NCBI GenBank assembly: GCA_051530055.1
Contig: CM121341.1
Location: 3,286,001 to 3,350,000, forward strand
DNA length: 64,000 bases
Direction: 5' to 3'
DNA from: Neoechinorhynchus agilis
Lineage: Eukaryota > Acanthocephala
Position 1 is the first letter of the stretch. Every line of letters starts with the position of its first letter. The position numbers were made by a program, and so were the translations under genes. Below are positions 56,575 through 64,000 of the stretch, in pieces. The notes beneath the pieces were generated by a model. It had not been told where the DNA came from, ran no database searches, and worked only from the letters and a program-made list of their open reading frames with translations.

Positions 56575-59500
56575 GGCCAATGCAAACGCGCTTTTCATCT
56601 TTCCGAGATCCCCGAGATCTTTTTCCTTCGTTCAAAGCAGTTTAAAATGAGATGCAACGTCATAATCAATAAAAGAGTTCTTCCGCGTTTATACGAACGT
56701 TTATCGTACCGAATTGCGTACTTCGCATTGGCAGCAAAGCTCTTTACGTTTAGAACTTTTCAGGGCGGAGATTCTGCGGATGGGTTTTAGCATTTGAAGA
56801 AGCGGAAATGCTTCCTTTGGGCTTTCTGAGTGTATCAGTGACGTAATAATTATACGCGACTAATTCTTCGTCGCCATAATTCAGCCGCTTACTAATCCGC
56901 TCGCGCGTACTCATTCACGCATACCGTTATTTTCAAGTTTAATAAAACTGTTTTTGTCCACGACAATCAGGATGAAAACTTGAATTTAGAGAGGCTTTTT
57001 CGACTTTTAATGTGCAATCGCATCGCACTCGTCTTTGCGAGATCCCTGAGATCTTTTTCCTTCGTTCAAAGCAGTTTAAAATGAGATGCAACGTCATAAT
57101 CAATAAAAGAGTTCTTCCGCGTTTATACGAACGTTTATCGTACCGAATTGCGTACTTCGCATTGGCAGCAACGCTCCTTACGTTTAGAACTTTTGAGGGC
57201 GGAGATTCTGCGGATGGGTTTTGTAATTTGAAGAAGCGGAAATCTTTCCCTTGGGCTTTCTGAGTGTATCAGTGAAGTAATAATTATACGCGACTAATTC
57301 TTCGTCGCCATAATTCAGCCGCTTACTAATCCGCTCGCGCGTACTCATTCACGCATACCGTTATTTTCAAGTTGAATAAAACTGTTTGTGTCCACGACAA
57401 TCAGGATGAAAACTTGAATTTAGAGAGGCTTTTTCGACTTTTAATGTGCAATCGCATCGCACTCGTCTTTGCGAGATCCCAGAGATCTTTTTCCTTCGTT
57501 CAAAGCAGTTTAAAATGAGATGCAACGTCATAATCAATAAAAGAGTTCTTCCGCGTTTATACGAACGTTTATCGTACCGAATTGCGTACTTCGCATTGGC
57601 AGCAACGCTCTTTACGTTTAGAACTTTTCAGGGCGGAGATTCTGCGGATGGGTTTTATAATTTGAAGAAGCGGAAATGTTTCCTTTGGGCTTTCCTAGTT
57701 CATCAGTGACGTAATAATTATACGCGACTAATTCTTCGTCGCCATAATTCAGCCGCTTACTAATCCGCTCGCGCGTACTCATTCACGCATACCGTTATTT
57801 TCAAGTTGAATAAAACTGTTTGTGTCCACGACAATCAGGATGAAACTTGCATTTTAGAGAGGCTTTTTCGGCTATTAATGTGCAATCGCATCGCACTCGT
57901 CTTTGCGAGATCCCTGAGATCTTTTTCCTTCGTTCAAAGCAGTTTAAAATGAGATGCAACGTCGTAATCAATAAAAAAGTTCTGCGTTTTTACGAACGTT
58001 TATCGTACCGAATTGCGTACTTCGCATTGGCAGCAACGCTCTTTACGTTTAGAACTTTTCAGGGCGGAGATTCTGCGGATGGGTTTTATAGTTTGAAGAA
58101 GCGGAAATGTTTCCTTTGGGCTTTCCGAGTGCATCAGTGACGTAATAATTATACGCGACTAATTCTTCGTCGCCATAATTCAGCCGCTTACTAATCCGCT
58201 CGCGCGGACTCATTCACGCATACCGTTATTTTTCAGGTTTAATAAAACTGTTTGTGTGCACCACAATCAGGATGAAACTTGCATTTAGAGAGGCTTTTTC
58301 GGCTATTAATGTGCAATCGCATCGCACTCGTCTTTGCGAGATCCCTGAGATCTTTTTCCTTCGTTCAAAGCAGTTTAAAATGAGATGCAACGTCATAATC
58401 AATAAAAGAGTTCTTCCGCGTTTATACGAACGTTTATCGTACCGAATTGCGTACTTCGCATTGGCAGCAACGCTCTTTACGTTTAGAACTTTTCAGGGCG
58501 GAGATTCTGCGGATGGGTTTTAGCATTTGAAGAAGCGGAAATGTTTCCTTTGGGCTTTCTGAGTGTATCAGTGACGTAATAATTATACGCGACTAATTCT
58601 TCGTCGCCATAATTAGCCGCTTACTAATCCGCTCGCACGTACGCATTCACGCATACCGTTATTTTCAATTGAATAAAACTGTTTGTGTCCACACAATCAG
58701 GATGAAACTTGCATTTTAGAGGCTTTTTCGACTATTAATGTGCAATCGCATCGCACTCGTCTTTGCGGATCCCTGAGATCTTTTTCCTTCGTTCAAAGCA
58801 GTTTAAAATGAGATGCAACGTCGTAATCAATAAAAGATTCCGCGTTTTTACGAACGTTTATCGTACCGAATTGCGTACTTCGCATTGGCAGCAACGCTCT
58901 TTACGTTTAGAACTTTTCAGGGCGGAGATTCTGCGGATGGGTTTTATAATTTGAAGAAGCGGAAATGTTTCCTTTGGGCTTTCCTGGTGCATCAGTGACG
59001 TAATAATTATACGCGACTAATTCTTCGTCGCCATAATTCAGCCGCTTACTAATCCGCTCGCGCGTACTCATTCACGCATACCGTTTTTTTCAAGTTGAAT
59101 AAAACTGTTTGTGTCCACGACAATCAGGATGAAAACTTGCATTTTAGAGAGGTTTTTCGGCTATTAATGTGCAATCGCATCGCACTCGTCTTTGCGAGAT
59201 CCCTGAGATCTTTTTCCTTCGTTCAAAGCAGTTTAAAATGAGATGCAACGTCATAATCAATAAAAGAGTTCTTCCGCGTTTTTACGAACGTTTATCGTAC
59301 CGAATTGCGTACTTCGCATTGGCAGCAACGCTCTTTACGTTTAGAACTTTTCAGGGCGGAGATTCTGCGGATGGGTTTTATAATTTGAAGAAGCGGAAAT
59401 GTTTCCTTTGGGCTTTCCTGGTGCATCAGTGACGTAATAATTATACGCGACTAATTCTTCGTCGCCATAATTCAGCCGCTTACTAATCCGCTCGCGCGTA

Positions 59501-60700
59501 CGCATTCACGCATACCGTTATTTTCAAGTTGAATAAAACTGTTTGTGTCCACGACAATCAGGATGAAAACTTGCATTTTAGAGAGGCTTTTTCGGCTATT
59601 AATGTGCAATCGCATCGCACTCGTCTTTGCGAGATCCCTGAGATCTTTTTCCTTCGTTCAAAGCAGTTTAAAATGAGATGCAACGTCATAATCAATAAAA
59701 GAGTTCTTCCGCGTTTATACGAACGTTTATCGTACCGAATTGCGTACTTCGCATTGGCAGCAACGCTCTTTACGTTTAGAACTTTTCAGGGCGGAGATTC
59801 TGCGGATGGGTTTTATAATTTGAAGAAGCGGAAATGTTTCCTTTGGGCTTTCCTAGTTCATCAGTGACGTAATAATTATACGCGACTAATTCTTCGTCGC
59901 CATAATTCAGCCGCTTACTAATCCGCTCGCGCGTACGCATTCACGCATACCGTTATTTTCAAGTTGAATAAAACTGTTTGTGTCCACGACAATCAGGATG
60001 AAAACTTGCATTTAGAGAGGCTTTTTCGGCTATTAATGTGCAATCGCATCGCACTCGTCTTTGCGAGATCCCTGAGATCTTTTTCCTTCGTTCAAAGCAG
60101 TTTAAAATGAGATGCAACGTCATAATCAATAAAAGAGTTCTTCCGCGTTTTTACGAACGTTTATCGTACCGAATTGCGTACTTCGCATTGGCAGCAACGC
60201 TCTTTACGTTTAGAACTTTTCAGGGCGGAGATTCTGCGAATGGGTTTTAGCATTTGAAGAAGCGGAAATGTTTCCTTTGGGCTTTCCTAGTTCATCAGTG
60301 ACGTAATAATTATACGCGACTAATTCTTCGTCGCCATAATTCAGCCGCTTACTAATCCGCTCGCGCGTACTCATTCACGCATACCGTTATTTTCAAGTTG
60401 AATAAAACTGTTTGTGTCCACGACAATCAGGATGAAAACTTGCATTTAGAGAGGCTTTTTCGGCTATTAATGTGCGATCGCATCGCACTCGTCTTTGCGA
60501 GATCCCTGAGATCTTTTTCCTTCGTCCAAAGCAGTTTAAAATGAGATGCAACGTCATAATCAATAAAAGAGTTCTTCCGCGTTTATACGAACGTTTATCG
60601 TACCGAATTGCGTAATTCGCATTGGCAGCAACGCTCTTTACGTTTAGATCTATTCAGAGCGGAGATTCTGCGGATGGGATTTATAGTTTGAAGAAGTGGG
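56575..60700. repeat. Tandem array, about 433-bp unit, nine to ten copies
   Basis: The segment TGCAATCGCATCGCACTCGT recurs near 57010, 57445, 57880, 58311, 58738, 59168, 59604, 60037 and 60471, a period of 427-436 bp. The first unit (from about 56575) is diverged at its left edge, and the last is cut at about 60695. Units are over 95 percent alike by eye. Most carry an open frame of 70-112 codons (SHRTRLCEIPEIFFLRSKQ ...). One copy is frameshifted and another has a 3-nt in-frame loss, so protein coding is doubtful. Each unit contains TGACGTAATAATTATACGCG. Confidence 0.93.
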
Positions 60701-60957
60701 GCTTTAAATCCGTCGTTTATCTTTGCTAAATCGCTTTTTATTTGTTCTGGATCATTTCCAGTCAAAGTTTCTTTAAAATCCAATTAAATGCCAATCTATT
60801 TATTTGAACTATCGATGTATTCATTCATCGGAACTAATTGATATCTGTCGTTTTCAGATTTAGCTCTAATTGTGTTCCATTTTCATTTGCCTGCTAATGG
60901 AATTATCCCTGCATTTCCCAAACGTAAAAGAAAATCCATTATTTGCTCTATACCCAA
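60700..60957 (-). pseudogene. Coding-like stretch with stops, unassigned
   Basis: One minus-strand frame reads protein-like text in several pieces (IEQIMDFLLRLGNAGIIPLA, RAKSENDRYQLVPMNEYI, LTGNDPEQIKSDLAKINDGF) separated only by stop codons. It is cut at its 3' side by the end of the 433-bp array. It looks like a decayed gene; no family recognised. Confidence 0.35.
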
Positions 60958-61234
60958 TTATTTATAGAGAAAAGGCGTGTTTATTAGTGGTAGATTTTTC
61001 TTAATCTTTTTAAATTGCACTGGATTCCGAAGCTCTTGCGTTTACTTTCATCCCCTTTAGCTCTCTACAAGTTTTTATATGTGGAATGGTTTTAAGAAAA
61101 TGGGAACGGTTGTTTCGAAGAAAAAGCATACGATCCAATGTGTTCTTAATCCTTACGGAAAACATGAGCGTCGACGGTCCATGCTGATTCTTTTTTTCAA
61201 TGAGGTCGACCTTAGCTTGAACGGCGCTAAGCAT
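60958..61234 (-). CDS. Small unassigned gene with one 46-nt intron
   Basis: Exon 61046-61234 reads SAVQAKVDLIEKKNQ, MFSVRIKNTLDRMLF and HFLKTIPHIKTCREL. A GTAAAC ... TTAAG intron (61000-61045, 46 nt, phase 0) joins it to 60958-60999, which ends NLPLINTPFLYK and stop. The sequence is helical and basic, 76 residues if complete. I do not recognise the family. It may continue upstream in another exon, or form one decayed gene with the stretch at 60700-60957. Confidence 0.4.
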
Positions 61235-61599
61235 AGATCCTTGATTTCTTCTCTCTTAATCTTCATAAACCGCATTCAGAAAAGTCTGCACTAAGATTCA
61301 GTCTTTTTATATCGCAACGAAAAGGCGAATGCTTCATAAAACGAATGATTTTTTCAAACCTTTGATTTCAATTTTTTATTCGCTTTCTGTGATCTTTGAG
61401 ACTATCTTGTCAAGAAATTGGCTATTTCTATACAAGTTTATTTCCTTGCAAGTTGAACCACATACACTTAAATATCCGTATAAAATTAAAAAATTCTTAA
61501 TGATGATAGGTTCTAGGTATTCTTTTTGCCATAGATAATAAGTTTTTTCTCAGGAGTCATTTTTTATTCGAGTATAAGTTTCCGCGAAATCTTAGCTTC
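61235..61599. other. Intergenic region
   Basis: No supported gene. Confidence 0.3.
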
Positions 61600-61800
61600 T
61601 CTCATTCCTCTCGTTTCTCTCAATTTCTTCGAGAGATCCTGGAGCAGAGTGCCGAGCTGCCAAGCGCTCCATTCGTCTCTATTCCGAAGGGGACAAAATA
61701 GTGGGTCCTTGCTAATTCTCTATATTTTCGTACTTTCCTCCCTTCCGCTGCACCTCCAGCGATTTCGAGAGAGTACCGAATGTTGCTTACTGCGAGCTCA
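61600..61800 (-). mobile_element. R2-like LINE 3' scrap
   Basis: Minus-strand reading (YSLEIAGGAAEGRKVRKYRE, VPFGIETNGALG) matches the end of the C-terminal domain at 12297-12500 and 51760-52110. Confidence 0.65.
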
Positions 61801-62436
61801 CAAATTGTCGTTTTTGGGAGTTTTTTTAAATTTATGACAATTAAATGGCTTTTTAAAGGAAACCAATACTTCGTAGAAAGAGAGATATTTCTCCCGGTCA
61901 CTAGGTTTTCTAAGACACTCTACCAAGAAGCTGACCATGGGGCTTTCGAGTAACTAATATTTTTCCCGTGTATTTACAAATTTTTGTATGATTTATCCAT
62001 TAAAATTCTATAACCTCGCCACCACATACATTTCGATCGTGAGTGTTCAATATTGATAAACTTTGATTGATCTATCCGTCAAATCTAAGTGCACAATCAT
62101 TGAAACCAAATTAAAAGTACGGTAATTCTTTTTCTCTATACAAAAAGAGTTCGAGAAACATTCCCGTCACCGGTTTGGATCTTTTAGCTCTATTAATAAA
62201 GAGATTTAATAATTTTCTTTCATTTGAACTTGGAGGCAATCAACATTCATTAAATTTATTTTGTGATTTCACTCACAAGGGACAAAAGTGGATTGTTATA
62301 ATTTAGAGTTATCGAAATTGAGCACTGCGAAAATCATTCGGTTTCTAAGATTTTATTTGGTTAATATGGTGCTTAATTTTTGAACTATAGTTGGTGATTA
62401 TTTTAGAGAAAATCCTTTTTGATTGACCTTCACGAA
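61801..62436. other. AT-rich upstream region
   Basis: No supported gene. GATTATTTTAG ends about 30 nt before the ATG at 62437. Confidence 0.35.
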
Positions 62437-63697
62437 ATGACGAACCCGTACGATTCAAATGAGCTACAAGAAGCATGTAACGTGATTTCGGATTCCCTTT
62501 TACATCGTGCGATTACTCATTTGGCTTCAAAAACCCCATATTCCGAATTGGACGAGGACATTAAGCGGATTGAAGATTTCGTTGCTCTTTTTGACGATAG
62601 TCTACTGATTCGCTGTGAAGCGCGTGCATTCGCATTCGATTGGTGTTTGAGTCAACTGCGACAAATCGGCTTTGAGCTGATGAAAAAATCGACTCGTATG
62701 ATGTACAAAGACGTATTTCGAAGCTTCTCCGAGTATCGCCCAACAGAACTTCTTTTAAATCTCATCTACAAATGCCTTCGTGTAATCGATGATAATTGCT
62801 CATGCGAGGACGACCATATTGATTGTATAGTTGGTCAATTAATGCACAAAATCCCAATACTGTACGAGGGTTTAAACTTTCCCATTATTGCGATTTTCTG
62901 ATTGATTGGATGACTACGTAACCGGAAAGCTATTTGCTGTCAATTTGATCGAAAGTGCTTTCGAAACACTCACCGGATTTCCAGTTCATGTTTTCCTGTG
63001 TATTCTCGCTCAATTCGAAACCACGCCGTCGTGGCAATTCCGTCGGCAATCAAGATGGCGGGTTGTAAGTGACCGATTTATCCATAAAAGGGATCGGTCT
63101 TTGGAAGTACATCGTGCCATTCGACATCTTTGGATGTCTCTTCCATCTGAACGTTCTGTGCCATTTCTAACTCGACTTTGTGCTGTTTCTAAAGAAATCC
63201 ATAATTGGGTTGCAGAACGTCTCTCACACAAATCTGATCTCTCTTGTCTTCAAGAAGTGATCGATAGAATTGACTTTGAAGCTGAACGTCTAAACGTATC
63301 AACCCCGGTTCATTCAATGCTGCTGGAAACCAGACAGTCTCCTAACATTGTTCGAAATCTTCTTAAACTTGCTCGTCATACAGGTAAAAGTAATGAATCT
63401 CGAAGTACAAAGATTAAAAATATTCTACGGAACTTGATTACGACTTGTCGAACGGCTTTACCGGATTCAGAACTGAAGCGATCAGCTTTTATCGAACGAT
63501 TTCTTAAAGAGGAACTTTTGAACAAATTGGCTGATGAGTGGTACATTCGACATCCTCAGTCTCAGGCGTTCGCTGAACAACTTATCCTTTGCGTATTGCT
63601 CGGTTGTGATAATAAGGAAGAGGTTCTGAAAATACTCGTTCTCTTTATCATGAATTCGCGTCTCGCATACGTCATCAATGATTCAATTGGTTTTTGA
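62437..63697 (+). CDS. Unassigned helical protein, two reading-frame segments
   Basis: From ATG 62437 a frame runs to 62901 (LHRAITHLASKTPYSELDED, CEARAFAFDWCLSQLRQIGF, ELLLNLIYKCLRVIDD). A second frame continues from about 62906 to 63697 (NLIESAFETLTGFPVHVFLC, VHRAIRHLWMSLPSERSV, CVLLGCDNKEEVLKILVLF). Both are rich in helix formers and read as one host protein of roughly 400 residues. A GTTGGT donor at 62830 and the AAAG acceptor ending at 62929 would join them in phase, but this 100-nt intron is longer than the 42-58 nt norm here. A non-canonical intron or a frameshift is equally possible. I recognise no domain. Confidence 0.55.
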
Positions 63698-63743
63698 ACT
63701 TTAATTTAATTTTTTTTAAACTGAACGGAAAGGCGTTCAATGG

Positions 63744-64000
63744 CACCTCAAATTTAATGCGTCAAAATTTACGATTTTAGAAATTTTTTGAAGTCTGGCT
63801 ATCCGGTAACTTTTATTGTGTTTTTAAGTGTGGCGATCGGTGGGCTGTGTGCCCAAGGAAAAATTATCAGCCGTTTTCTTTTGACCCTAAAAAAAGGCTT
63901 AAATTTTTTGCCGAAATTTTATTTCAATAGCACCTCAAATTTAATGCGTCAAAATATACGATTTTAGTAAAAAAATTTAAAGTCTGGCTATCCAGTAACT
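63744..64000. repeat. Start of a 187-bp direct repeat at the window edge
   Basis: CACCTCAAATTTAATGCGTC begins at 63744 and again at 63931, followed in both by ACGATTTTAG and AGTCTGGCTATCC. The period is 187 bp. Only one full unit and part of a second fit in the window. Confidence 0.75.

Noticed and set aside
57012-60250. Family of tandem protein genes in the 433-bp array
   Set aside because: The open frames follow from unit repetition. One unit is frameshifted, initiation codons vary and no domain is visible.
60700-60957. Reassigned stop codons
   Set aside because: All confident host genes in the window end normally at standard stops, so decay is the simpler explanation.

Overview
The window is nuclear DNA from an invertebrate animal with compact genes. 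Splice sites placed by matching predicted proteins to known families give spliceosomal introns of only 42 to 58 nt in five genes: TMEM14-type, LENG8-type, translin, GPATCH11 and a small unassigned gene. One 613-nt intron in the LENG8 gene is the exception. Several genes have a TTTCAG or TTTAG acceptor ending 0 to 2 nt before the start codon, which suggests spliced-leader trans-splicing. I cannot name the phylum. Very short introns plus likely leader splicing would fit lineages such as rotifers, appendicularians, dorylaimid nematodes or other miniaturised invertebrates.

Layout. 1-2.2 kb: broken LINE pieces. 2.3-6.4 kb: first copy (A) of a segmental duplication ending in a forkhead gene. 6.4-15.7 kb: LINE, Penelope-like and foldback debris with AT-rich spacer. 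16-17.5 kb: secreted kexin/furin-like protease with no prodomain. 17.7-26.4 kb: second duplication copy (B), opened by about 5 kb that carries LINE debris and two convergent, overlapping host genes (TMEM14 family and Fringe), then the second forkhead gene. 26.4-33.5 kb: a block of jockey-type LINEs on the minus strand, one of them split by a second LINE. 34.4-36.7 kb: LENG8/SAC3-GANP gene. 38.5-41.6 kb: tandem array of about 447-bp units. 41.9-46.4 kb: RTE-type and jockey-type LINE pieces and MITE-like hairpins. 46.9-50.2 kb: TMEM209 and translin genes with an R2-like LINE end between them. 50.4-52.8 kb: retroelement ends, including a head-on inverted pair. 53.0-53.9 kb: nine-finger C2H2 gene. 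54.0-55.5 kb: Penelope-like ends. 55.6-56.5 kb: GPATCH11. 56.6-60.7 kb: second tandem array of about 433-bp units. 61-63.7 kb: two unassigned genes. The last 270 bp start a third repeat of 187-bp period.

The host genes belong to unrelated housekeeping and developmental roles: RNA export and splicing (LENG8-like, GPATCH11, a TSSC4-like remnant), nuclear envelope (TMEM209), RNA binding (translin), Notch glycosylation (Fringe), proprotein processing (kexin-like) and transcription (two forkhead, one zinc-finger). They do not form one pathway.

The observations I rate highest are: (1) Fringe and the zinc-finger gene need removal of 46-nt and 59-nt intervals that lack GT-AG ends and are bounded by short direct repeats; (2) a hammerhead-like RNA core recurs at a dozen or more retroelement ends with covarying stems; (3) the two forkhead copies differ far more in protein-changing positions than in their near-identical flanks, and copy A has lost key DNA-recognition residues.
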